Source: an uncultured Clostridia bacterium
Lineage (GTDB): Bacteria > Bacillota > Clostridia > TANB77 > CAG-508
Direction of reading: 5' to 3'
Assembly: GCA_934183305.1 (NCBI GenBank)
Contig: CAKPSF010000001.1
Span: forward strand, 124,001-188,000
Length of the DNA: 64,000 nucleotides
The notes beneath the pieces were generated by a model that saw only the letters and a program-made list of their open reading frames with translations, had not been told where the DNA came from and did not search any database. Positions 52,808 to 60,545 of this stretch are shown here, one piece after another (positions within the stretch are counted from its first letter, which is position 1; the number at the start of each line of letters is the position of its first letter). Both the position numbers and the translations under genes were made by a program.

Positions 52808-53441
52808 TATTGTTTGAGTTTTTCCAGTTCCGAGGAGGTCCTTCTATTATACTAATTTGATTGTTCATTGCATTTCTAACAGCTGCAAGCTGAGATTTAT
52901 TTGCTCCAAATGGAAATATTAATTTATCTAATCTATTACTAATTGGTATTTCTGCTCTAGCTAAAGGAGTTATATATTTATATAATGCTGTATCTCTTTC
53001 AATAAAGTTTATTTTTTCATACTCTTTAGTTAGTAATCCTATTCCTTCTTCTGTTTTTACGCTTACTATTTTAGAAATCTCCTTAAAATATTCGAATTTA
53101 TTTGATGGTACTGCCATTTTATTATCATTCTGCACTATTTTTATATCATTTTCGCCAATAACTATTGTGCTATTATTTTCCAAAAAAATTCTATAATATT
53201 TATCAAATTTTAGAACTTTTACAATGTTATAAACATATCCTTGTTTTAGATAGATTTTATTTTTCTTCATATCTATTTCAATTGGATCTTTATAAAACTC
53301 AAAGTCTTTTTTTGTATACTTATACGCATTTTGAGTATTTTTGTAATTAATACGTATATAATATCCATCTCTTTCATAGTTTAGTATTTCTTCGGTTTTA
53401 TCTTCTCCTTTAATTATAATTAAATATTTTTGGTTGTTCAT
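52782..53441 (-). pseudogene. Superfamily 1 helicase-nuclease, N-terminal part of a frameshifted gene
   Basis: About 219 codons from ATG 53439-53441, 5 bases after GGAGG. It opens NNQKYLIIIKGEDKTEEILN and runs to LIFPFGANKSQLAAVRNAMNNQISIIEGPP, the start of Walker A. The next codons should read GTGKT; instead they read RNWKN and stop at 52782. Removing one base (a C on the minus strand, near 52832) restores GPPGTGKTQTILNIIANI and joins the C-terminal part. So the gene is a single open frame of about 900 codons with a one-base insertion. It may be a real inactivating mutation, a sequencing error, or an unusual recoding site. Confidence 0.8.
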
Positions 53442-53637
53442 CAAGTCCTCCAAATTTCTTTCGTATATAGCAATATTTTTTACATATATTTTATTTGTTC
53501 ATCCTATTTTTTACATTCATATTCTATCATAATTGTTTATCCTTTACTACTTTTCGGTTTAAATCTGTCAGATTTTGTTTTCATCTTTTTTCGACATTAT
53601 TTGTATTTTAAATATTTAACATATGTTAATCATAATA

Positions 53638-53666
53638 TTGTTGTTATAATTTTAAAATGATATAAT
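53638..53666 (+). promoter_or_regulatory. Promoter of the plus-strand Nudix gene
   Basis: TTGTTG (53638-53643), 17-base spacer, TATAAT (53661-53666), 21 bases before the ATG; AAAGGAGC lies between. Confidence 0.7.
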
Positions 53667-53687
53667 ATTTTTAAAGGAGCGTTTTCT

Positions 53688-54107
53688 ATGAAGAATACTA
53701 ATATACAAGAAAAAATCTTAACCTTTATTGTTAATAAAAACAACCAATTACTATTATTAAAAACTAACTCAAATGATCCTCAATTTCATAGAAGTTTTTA
53801 CTATGTTGTAACTGGTTCTTGTGAAAAACAAGACAAATCCAAAATTGAAACTGTAAAAAGAGAAGTAAAAGAAGAAACTAATTTAGATGTTATTGAAACT
53901 ATTTATTTAAATAAGATTTTTCAATATAACTCCTTGGATAAGAATTGTATTGAATATGTATATTTATCAAGAGTAAATAATATTAATGTTATATTGAACG
54001 AAGAACATATTGACTATAAATGGTGTGATTTCAATGACTTTATTGAATCAATACATTGGTTTGAAGATAAAGTAAATTTAATAGAGTTATTAAAACCTTT
54101 TTTCTAG
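53688..54107 (+). CDS. Nudix hydrolase
   Basis: 139 residues. Starts TNIQEKILTFIVNKNNQLLLLKT; Nudix box VTGSCEKQDKSKIETVKREVKEETNLDV (about 44-71) with the complete REUxEE core. Similar in pattern to dATP pyrophosphohydrolase / MutT-like housecleaning enzymes that hydrolyse nucleoside or other diphosphates. It is the only plus-strand gene between the broken helicase and the repeat protein. Own promoter and ribosome binding site. Confidence 0.85.
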   Translation: MKNTNIQEKILTFIVNKNNQLLLLKTNSNDPQFHRSFYYVVTGSCEKQDKSKIETVKREVKEETNLDVIETIYLNKIFQYNSLDKNCIEYVYLSRVNNINVILNEEHIDYKWCDFNDFIESIHWFEDKVNLIELLKPFF

Positions 54108-54158
54108 ATTAAATTTATATTCTAATAAAATACAATATATCTTATTTCAAGCTTTATT

Positions 54159-54207
54159 AAAAAGAAGCAGAAAATTTAATTTTAATTAAACTTTCTGTTT
54201 CTTTTTT
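54159..54207. terminator. Bidirectional terminator
   Basis: AAAAAGAAGCAGAAA pairs with TTTCTGTTTCTTTTTT (one bulge) between the convergent Nudix and acetyltransferase genes; T runs on both strands. Confidence 0.7.
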
Positions 54208-54625
54208 AATCATTATACAAAATCATTCCTGAGCCCAATTCTTCATTAGGTCTTGATACAAATCCAAATTTCTCATAAAAACTTTCTTTGCCTTTGGATG
54301 CTCCTAAATATGTTCTTATATCTGGATTTATTTTCTTATATTCATTAATCTTTTCTATTAATTTATTCATTATTCCTGTGCCTATTTTTTTGTTTTGGTA
54401 TTCTGGAATCACCATTATGTCTTGTATATATAAGAATATTGTTTTATCTCCAATAATTCTTCCATATCCAATTAACTTATCCACATCATAAACACAAAGT
54501 GAATATAACGTATTATTTAATGCTTCTTTTACTATACTATTTTTTCTTGTTCCCCATCCCACTGATTCTGTTAGTTTGTTAAATTCTGTAGGTGTTGGCG
54601 TTTTTTCAATATATTTAATTTTCAT
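54206..54625 (-). CDS. GNAT-family N-acetyltransferase
   Basis: 139 residues. Central IQDIMVIPEYQNKKIGTGIMNKLIEKI (about 66-92) is the acetyl-CoA-binding motif A (Q/RxxGxG/A variant NKKIGTG). YLGASKGKESFYEKFGFVSRPNEELGSGMILY is the typical C-terminal end. N-terminus contains TESVGWGTRKN. Transfers an acetyl group from acetyl-CoA to a small molecule or protein amine; substrate unknown. Follows the repeat-protein gene with a 25-base gap; AGGAGGA precedes the ATG. Confidence 0.85.
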   Translation of the reverse strand: MKIKYIEKTPTPTEFNKLTESVGWGTRKNSIVKEALNNTLYSLCVYDVDKLIGYGRIIGDKTIFLYIQDIMVIPEYQNKKIGTGIMNKLIEKINEYKKINPDIRTYLGASKGKESFYEKFGFVSRPNEELGSGMILYND

Positions 54626-54650
54626 TATTTATCCTCCTATTAATTATTTT

Positions 54651-55616
54651 CTATAATTCAATTTTGCTATCTTTTAAAATGCTCAAATGGTCAATATAAT
54701 TTCCTTCATATTTATCATAATAAATATATTTGTTTTGATGTTTCTTATAATATGTTAACATTGCATATTTAGCTTTTACCATTAATATGTTATATATTAT
54801 TTGTAAATCAAAATAGAATTTTTTTACTATTAGACCTCCCATTATTATTTTATCACTTCCAACACGAAAAAAATCATCTGTTAAATTTGGGCAATTCCAT
54901 TTTTTTGCTTTTATCCTCGCTAACCTCTCACATCTTTTATTTAAATTAGGATAATTTTCTTCTGCGAATTCTGTTGGTAGCATCATCTCGACATCATTTA
55001 TCCATAGACCTTTATCAGATTTCTCTATTGCCAATTTATTAAATTTATAATGTTTTAGGTTAATACTATAATATTTTAAGAACATTTCTAACGAGATTCC
55101 TCTTTGTTTACAATAATAATTAATTTCTACTTTTGTATAATATTTTTCATCTCTTTTATCTACATACTTTAAATCTAATTTTATTAGATCAACTATATGT
55201 TTTATTTTTATATTTATTATTCTCATTTTATATGTATCATCTTTATTCATTTTATTGTATTGGTATTTGGATGATCCTAATAGCCTGAGCAAAGTATCTC
55301 TTTTTATTTGCCACTCATCTTGGATTCTATAAAATTCATATTTAGTAATTTCTCCCTTTTTTTCTAACTTATCGTCTATAGAATATTCATATTTGTTAAG
55401 CTTTATTTTTGTATAGGCTTTACTATTTTTCCTTAGTTTATAATATGTTTTATAATTTATTTGCAATAAGCACAACAAATCTTTAATTTGAATTTCTTCA
55501 TGTTCTGATATTTCATTTAATAATTTATAATTTACTTTAGCCCCTATTTTTAACTTATATCTATTAAATACTATTTTTAATAACTTACTATTTGGGTATA
55601 TCATTTTCAACTCCAT
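54651..55616 (-). CDS. Basic protein with degenerate helical repeats, unknown function
   Basis: 321 residues (or 317 from ATG 55604, better placed after GGAGTT). Lysine- and tyrosine-rich, all helical. A motif of the form L-x-x-L-x-x-s-x-x-x-Y-x-K-h recurs near residues 47 (LCLLQINYKTYYKLRKN), 111 (LRLLGSSKYQYNKMNK) and 184 (LKYYSINLKHYKFNKL), about 65-73 residues apart, suggesting three HTH-like repeats. From about 235, CERLARIKAKKWNCPNLTDDFF and a helical segment IYNILMVKAKYAMLTYYKK resemble DNA-binding or sigma-like helices, but I do not recognise the family. The end may be truncated. No Cys-rich or catalytic motif. Confidence 0.5.
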   Translation of the reverse strand: MELKMIYPNSKLLKIVFNRYKLKIGAKVNYKLLNEISEHEEIQIKDLLCLLQINYKTYYKLRKNSKAYTKIKLNKYEYSIDDKLEKKGEITKYEFYRIQDEWQIKRDTLLRLLGSSKYQYNKMNKDDTYKMRIINIKIKHIVDLIKLDLKYVDKRDEKYYTKVEINYYCKQRGISLEMFLKYYSINLKHYKFNKLAIEKSDKGLWINDVEMMLPTEFAEENYPNLNKRCERLARIKAKKWNCPNLTDDFFRVGSDKIIMGGLIVKKFYFDLQIIYNILMVKAKYAMLTYYKKHQNKYIYYDKYEGNYIDHLSILKDSKIEL

Positions 55617-55910
55617 GTTTTGCTACATTTACTATTTGTATATTTCTCTGTCTATTAAATAATCCAGTTTTTATACCGCTTCTTTTTTAACAGCACATTG
55701 TCTATTTAAATCATATTTTTTGCATTTATCTGTTACTATATACCAAAATGATTTATTAAATTAATGATAACTCTAAATAATCGTATTTTTCACAATTATT
55801 CACAATAAAAGTTAGAAGCTTTTAAATTTATATAGAGTATAGCATTTAACAATGATTTTTACAATAAAGTGTCGGCATTTGTTTTTTGTAAATTTCATAA
55901 GAAAATTTAT

Positions 55911-55928
55911 GACCTTCGGGTTATGAGC
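55911..55928 (-). other. Putative att core identical to tRNA-fMet anticodon arm
   Basis: Minus strand reads GCTCATAACCCGAAGGTC, an exact 18-base match to the anticodon arm and variable region of bacterial initiator tRNA (known Escherichia coli sequence). The flanks do not continue the tRNA, so there is no tRNA gene here. Integrative elements that use tRNA-fMet carry such cores. It lies 120 bases beyond the integrase-like remnant. Confidence 0.55.
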
Positions 55929-56048
55929 GAGGTTTGACCGGTTTTTGTGGTTTTGTGAAAATTAGAGTTTTTGTTGGTATTTCGGTATTTACGAGAGTTT
56001 TTATTTATGGAACATTTGTGCATTTTTATGGCATTTTTGGAGATGATT

Positions 56049-56117
56049 TTACCCAATTTTTACCCAATTCATACAGTACGTCTGTTCTAGTATTTTAAGC
56101 TCTTGTAAAGGATAATT
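56049..56117 (-). pseudogene. Remnant resembling a tyrosine recombinase C-terminus
   Basis: A 22-codon open stretch ending QELKILEQTYCMNWVKIG then TAA, bounded upstream by another stop. The NWVK-type ending is like the C-termini of Firmicutes phage and ICE integrases, whose genes usually end beside the attachment site. A GGGTAAAAATTGGGTAAAA direct repeat spans the stop. Too short to prove; taken together with the att-like core 120 bases on. The rest of the 538-base gap shows no intact gene. Confidence 0.4.
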
Positions 56118-56154
56118 TTATTAATAAAAATTTTAATTTTGGAGGATTTAGATT

Positions 56155-56460
56155 ATGAATAATTTAAGAGAAGTTAATAATGATATTTTGAAGGATTGGT
56201 TATTGTTTAGAGAGGATGAGATTTCTTCTCTATCTTGTGATGAGGATAGAAATCATTGGGTTTATTTTGATGAGATTTCTGAGAGAATTTTGAATAGTAT
56301 TCCTAAACAGAATAGGGCTTTTGTTCAAAAACAGCTTAGTGTTCTTGATGATAATTTTTTGGATTATCTTGGTTATTGGAATGAGAAGTATTATAGGAAT
56401 GGATTTTGTGATGGAGTGCAGTTGATAATGGGATGTTTTGACAATAATGTTTCATTTTAA
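56155..56460 (+). CDS. Small acidic protein, unknown function
   Basis: 101 residues, acidic and rich in aromatic residues: WLLFREDEISSLSCDEDRNHWVYFDEISERIL, VQKQLSVLDDNFLDYLGYWNEKYYRNGFCDGVQLIMGCF. Predominantly helical with no membrane segment. The pattern WNEKYYRNGFCDGVQLIMG near the end is reminiscent of small phage- or plasmid-borne clostridial proteins, but I do not know the family. Good ribosome binding site (TTGGAGGA). It stands alone on the plus strand beside the decayed integration site and is followed by two hairpins. Confidence 0.6.
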   Translation: MNNLREVNNDILKDWLLFREDEISSLSCDEDRNHWVYFDEISERILNSIPKQNRAFVQKQLSVLDDNFLDYLGYWNEKYYRNGFCDGVQLIMGCFDNNVSF

Positions 56461-56505
56461 AGTGCAAATTTTGCACTTTAAAAGGCGAGAATTGCTCTCG
56501 CCTTT
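56458..56505. terminator. Two tandem hairpin terminators
   Basis: TAAAGTGCAA / TTGCACTTTA (56458-56467, 56471-56480) and AAAGGCGAGA / TCTCGCCTTT (56481-56490, 56496-56505). The first covers the stop of the plus-strand gene; the second, with TTTT on the minus strand, serves the PIN gene. Confidence 0.85.
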
Positions 56506-56532
56506 ATCGATTTCTCATATAATTTATTGGTT

Positions 56533-57597
56533 TTAAAATGGTAACTCATCATCTTCTGCATTAATAAATGCAACTTCCTCTATTTTATTTTCATTTATTT
56601 TTTGCATTACAAATTGTATAAATGCATTCTTGTACTCAGTTTTAAATATTTGGTGATACAATCTATCTATATCCTTTAGTGTATCTAGACTTATTTCACA
56701 TCCCTTTGAATAAACTTGGCACTCTGATGGAAAAATACTTTCTGGATTTATAGTCTTTCTAAAAAAATTATCTTTTAGAACTCTTTGAATATGATTTAAT
56801 AATATCTCTGTTTCATTATACGAAATTGGTTTCTTTATTTCGTATCTATTTCCTATATTTTCATTTCCATAATAATCTACATCCACATAATTATTAAAAT
56901 CCCACATTAAATTATTTATTTTTTCTCTTGCTTCATCTAGGTTTACTCCATCTATTAGAGAATCAAAAACATTTTCCTCAATTTCTTTTTTATTTTCTAG
57001 TATTTCTATATTAAACTTGGAATATAATTTATTTTCATCCTTAATGTCCACAATTTCAAAATATTTATCTTTTATTTCCTTTTCTAATGAATTTTTATAT
57101 TTTACAAATCCATTATCCGATGTAATATAATAAAAAAATGTTTCTTTGTTCTCATACTTGTTTATAAATTCTTTTATAGATAGCCAAATAATTGTATCTT
57201 TAAATCCCTTATCACTACTATTTGGCTCATCATAAAAAGGAGGTTCCTTATATCTATTCCTTGCTAAAACATTTTCTAGAATGTTAGCTTTTTTATACCC
57301 AATAACATTATCTCCAAAATACTCTTTAAAAGATTTATTATATCCATTTTCATTCCATTTTAATACTTTTTCCTCATTTTCATATTTTAAATTTAAAAAA
57401 TCATTACTACTTTTTATATTCTCAATTTTTTTATATAATTCTTTTATTTTTCTTAACTGAATATTTATATATTCTTCCTGTACCATTTTAGGCACATAAA
57501 CATGATAATTATTTTTTTCTAACTTTGGTATAATTTCGTTAATTTTACCAGTATTAGCAACTAAAAAATTTGTATCTAGTATTATTATCTTTTCCAT
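56533..57597 (-). CDS. PIN-domain nuclease, partner of the kinase gene
   Basis: 354 residues. N-terminal IIILDTNFLVANTGKINEIIPKL holds the first catalytic Asp (Asp8), KGFKDTIIWLSIKEFI near 131-146 the next acidic pair, and FYYITSDNGFVKYKNS near 160-175 the final D, all PIN (DUF4935-like) features of metal-dependent RNases. A C-terminal domain of about 150 residues follows, with no known motif. It starts 24 bases after the kinase gene stop, so the two form an operon. In such pairs the nuclease is plausibly the effector controlled by phosphorylation. Ends with its own terminator. Confidence 0.75.
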   Translation of the reverse strand: MEKIIILDTNFLVANTGKINEIIPKLEKNNYHVYVPKMVQEEYINIQLRKIKELYKKIENIKSSNDFLNLKYENEEKVLKWNENGYNKSFKEYFGDNVIGYKKANILENVLARNRYKEPPFYDEPNSSDKGFKDTIIWLSIKEFINKYENKETFFYYITSDNGFVKYKNSLEKEIKDKYFEIVDIKDENKLYSKFNIEILENKKEIEENVFDSLIDGVNLDEAREKINNLMWDFNNYVDVDYYGNENIGNRYEIKKPISYNETEILLNHIQRVLKDNFFRKTINPESIFPSECQVYSKGCEISLDTLKDIDRLYHQIFKTEYKNAFIQFVMQKINENKIEEVAFINAEDDELPF

Positions 57598-57621
57598 TTT
57601 TATTCTCCCTTAAATAGCACA

Positions 57622-58830
57622 TTAAATTTTTCTAAATTCTTTAAGTAGTTCTTCTACGTCTTTATATCTTTTAGAGCAATCGGTGTTCATTCCTCTTTTT
57701 ACAAACTCTTGTAAATTTTTATTTTCTATTTTTGTTGTATTAGTTTTTCCAGTCATTAGATAATAAATTGTCATAGTCAGAGCATATATTTCATGGCACA
57801 TACTATATTTATCAAAACCTATTATTCTCAAATTCGGATCATTAAACCATCCTTTAAAATCTGTATTCACTGTTGTTAAGGTACTTTCTTCTTGCTTTAT
57901 TAAACCAAAGTCAGATATTTTAACAACTGGTACATCATCATATATTTTTATTAATATATTTTTTGGATTAATATCTCTATGCAATCTACCTTTTGAATGT
58001 ATATATTTAAAAGCTTTTAATACTTGATAAACATAGTTTTTTCGTTTAGTTATTGTTAATTTATCATTATTTGCCCTTATAAAATCATAAAGATTAGAAT
58101 CCATATATTCCATTGTATATTCTCTATTTTCAGCATTATATGAATATACATCAATTATATAGGGAGATTTAAAAGATTTTAGTTCGTCAAATTCTCTTTT
58201 AAATCTTTCCAATTCCTTACTCGTTAAATCTTTTTTAGCTCTTTTTAAGGCTATTTTTTTATCATAAAAATCATCTTTATAGTAATACACCAAAGCATAT
58301 GAGCCCTCCCCTATAAGATGCAAATTGGCATGTTTATTACTTTGAGACTCTAATTTTATTTTCATTTCTGAATATCTTCTATATTGAAAGATTTGGCGTC
58401 CTGAAATATTATCTGATTCATATATTTCAAATCCATCTCTCTTTAAAAATTCATTTATTTTTTCTAACGCTTCCTCCCAATTTTTACTTTCATCTCTCAC
58501 TGCTGGATTAAATATTTCCAAAATAAATCTTAAAAATTCTTTATCATTCAAATTTTTTATTCCAAATCGTGGATCATAAAATACCCAATCATTTTCCCAA
58601 TCCCAATTGTTTATTCTATGTTGAGTTATGTCTCCATAAGCATTTTTAAATCTATGATCTGTAGATTCTATTTGCTGTAAATTATACAGTCTCGACAAGA
58701 ATGAAACTTCATCAAGTCTTCCACTCCAAAAGTATTGTATTTTCTTATCATTCTTTTTATCGTAATAACCACTAGTTAATAAATCTACTATATCTTGTCT
58801 TGTATATTCTGTAATCTTATTTTCTACCAT
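57622..58830 (-). CDS. Ser/Thr protein kinase with AbiJ-like N-terminal domain
   Basis: 402 residues. Residues about 1-155 (IQYFWSGRLDEVSFLSRLYNLQQIESTDHRF...ITQHRINNWDWENDWVFYDPRF...NPAVRD) look like the AbiJ N-terminal-domain family seen in abortive-infection proteins. A Hanks-type kinase domain follows: Gly loop IGEGSYALVYYY, Lys in KKIALKRAKK, catalytic loop LHRDINPKNILI, DFG in KISDFGLI. All key residues are present, so it should be active. The fold with a following PIN gene suggests a phage-defence kinase, comparable in idea to staphylococcal Stk2 but of different architecture. Not assigned to a named system. Confidence 0.8.
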   Translation of the reverse strand: MVENKITEYTRQDIVDLLTSGYYDKKNDKKIQYFWSGRLDEVSFLSRLYNLQQIESTDHRFKNAYGDITQHRINNWDWENDWVFYDPRFGIKNLNDKEFLRFILEIFNPAVRDESKNWEEALEKINEFLKRDGFEIYESDNISGRQIFQYRRYSEMKIKLESQSNKHANLHLIGEGSYALVYYYKDDFYDKKIALKRAKKDLTSKELERFKREFDELKSFKSPYIIDVYSYNAENREYTMEYMDSNLYDFIRANNDKLTITKRKNYVYQVLKAFKYIHSKGRLHRDINPKNILIKIYDDVPVVKISDFGLIKQEESTLTTVNTDFKGWFNDPNLRIIGFDKYSMCHEIYALTMTIYYLMTGKTNTTKIENKNLQEFVKRGMNTDCSKRYKDVEELLKEFRKI

Positions 58831-58889
58831 ACTATTTCCTCTTTATTGACTATTCTACTATAATTTGCTTTATATTCAATATAATTATT

Positions 58890-59822
58890 TTATTTTAAAA
58901 AGTAATTTATTACATTAGCATATTGATCTTGTGCATTCAAGCAAGTGTCAACTAAATATCCTTTTTCATTTTTGTATTCTTTCAAACCTCTATAATAAAA
59001 TAATTTATCTTTATCAAAAATAATAAATGGAATTATATTATTTTTTAAACATTCCTTAAACATAATAATTCTTCCTATTCTGCCATTACCATCTTGAAAT
59101 GGATGGATGCTTTCAAATCTATAATGAAATTCAATTATTTCATTTATAGTAATTTGTTTAAGTGAATTATACCAATCAATTAATTTTGACATTTCTTTTT
59201 CAACATTATTAGGTGATGTTGTCTTAATTCCACTTCCTATTGTATTAGCTCTTTGTTTATATTCTCCAACATTAAACCATTCCACCCTACTATCTGAAGT
59301 ACCATCTTTTAAAATCTTATGAAATTCTTTTATCAGCTTTTCTGTTAGTTTTTTATCTGCTACATCTAACATATAATCAACTAATTTAAAGTGATTAGCT
59401 GTTTCTAATATATCATCTACTTTTGCAATTGTATCACCTTCAAATAAAATAGTATTTGTTTCAAAAATATATCTTGTTTGGTCTTCAGTTAATGTACTTC
59501 CTTCAATGTGATTTGTATTATATGCAAACGAAACCTGAGTTCGATGATATAAATTTCCTTTTAATTTCATTTCTTTTTGTTCTCTAAGTATATCTAATAC
59601 ATTTATTTTTGAAATATCAAATTTATCTTCTTCATCATTTAATAACTCATCAATTGATATTTCAAACAATTCAGCTAATCTTTTTAAAGACTCAATATTT
59701 GGTTCTAAAGCACCTGACTCATATTTTGAAACTGTAGCTGGACTTACATCTAGTATATTAGCAATTTCATTTTGAGTCATTTTTTTATTCTCTCTATATA
59801 ATTTAATTTTATCTCCTAACAT
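58890..59822 (-). CDS. HTH-Fic protein with built-in inhibitory motif
   Basis: 310 residues. Residues 1-60 are an XRE-type HTH (KMTQNEIANILDVSPATVSKYESG). Residues about 95-300 are a Fic domain with the intact active site HPFQDGNGRIGR. Ahead of it, NTNHIEGSTLT matches the [S/T]xxxE[G/N] inhibitory helix that blocks ATP binding (class II Fic). Such proteins AMPylate target proteins when relieved. The HTH suggests it also regulates its own promoter. Own promoter upstream; kinase gene 59 bases downstream. Confidence 0.88.
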   Translation of the reverse strand: MLGDKIKLYRENKKMTQNEIANILDVSPATVSKYESGALEPNIESLKRLAELFEISIDELLNDEEDKFDISKINVLDILREQKEMKLKGNLYHRTQVSFAYNTNHIEGSTLTEDQTRYIFETNTILFEGDTIAKVDDILETANHFKLVDYMLDVADKKLTEKLIKEFHKILKDGTSDSRVEWFNVGEYKQRANTIGSGIKTTSPNNVEKEMSKLIDWYNSLKQITINEIIEFHYRFESIHPFQDGNGRIGRIIMFKECLKNNIIPFIIFDKDKLFYYRGLKEYKNEKGYLVDTCLNAQDQYANVINYFLK

Positions 59823-59846
59823 ATAAAAAACTCTCCTTTTTAGATT

Positions 59847-59922
59847 ATAATACTATTATATCATATTATTTCCAAAAAAGAAAGTTTTTATTAAATTTAT
59901 TGCAATTTGTTTCTAAAAAAGA
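59847..59922 (-). promoter_or_regulatory. Promoter and repeated sites upstream of the HTH-Fic gene
   Basis: Minus-strand TTGGAA (59870-59875), 17-base spacer, TATTAT (59847-59852). On the plus strand TTTCCAAAAAAGA (59869-59881) and TTTCTAAAAAAGA (59910-59922) are near-identical direct repeats; the first covers the -35. Candidate operators for the encoded HTH. Confidence 0.45.
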
Positions 59923-60001
59923 TTTTAGTTGTATTAATCTATTATAAAAATAATTATCTCATGCCATAGCTTCAAAAAAGTCTTCTATATTTATTTAGCT
60001 T

Positions 60002-60535
60002 TTAATCATCTTGTTTAAACAATATTCTTATTCTTTTAATAATAATCATTATTGTTAAAAAAGTAATTAATAATATATAAGAAATAATAGCTGTAAAAAT
60101 CGTTCTAAAAATACTATTATCTATTGCTACATAAATCAACATGAAAAATACTAAAATAATATTAATAAGAACCGTAAAATTTATCGAAGCGTTTGTTTCT
60201 TCTAATATTACTTTTTTTCTTCCTTCATTTTTATTTGACTCTATGTTTAATATTCCTCCCTGAAATGATAATAATGCTGATATTACAACTGAAATAACAA
60301 CCATTATAGCTTCAACCATAGAATCAGAAAATGTATATAATATTGATATCCCTATTGCAGTAAGTACAGGAACAAAGTAAAGTACTATTATATGTTTTTT
60401 TGCTCCATCGAATATTTTGAAATGATCTGTTACTATTTTAAATATATTTATAAAATTATTATTTCTCTTTATTCCATAAATAAATAATATAACTAAACTT
60501 AATATAATCAAAGAAAAAGCTATATTTAATTTCAT
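60002..60535 (-). CDS. Polytopic membrane protein, candidate effector of a two-gene unit
   Basis: 177 residues with about five hydrophobic segments: 4-20, 49-67 (IIVLYFVPVLTAIGISILY), 73-94 (VEAIMVVISVVISALLSFQGG), 118-138 (FTVLINIILVFFMLIYVAI) and 143-168. A charged loop NIESNKNEGRKKVILEETNAS lies between the third and fourth. No family recognised. It starts 10 bases after the 316-residue gene and both follow hsdR. Small membrane proteins in this setting are often phage-defence effectors that disturb the membrane; that is inference. Confidence 0.55.
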   Translation of the reverse strand: MKLNIAFSLIILSLVILFIYGIKRNNNFINIFKIVTDHFKIFDGAKKHIIVLYFVPVLTAIGISILYTFSDSMVEAIMVVISVVISALLSFQGGILNIESNKNEGRKKVILEETNASINFTVLINIILVFFMLIYVAIDNSIFRTIFTAIISYILLITFLTIMIIIKRIRILFKQDD

Positions 60536-60545
60536 AATTCACCTC

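Noticed and set aside
53589..53595. Spo0A box TTCGACA upstream of the broken helicase gene
   Set aside because: Single 7-base match without a partner box or clear promoter; chance is likely.
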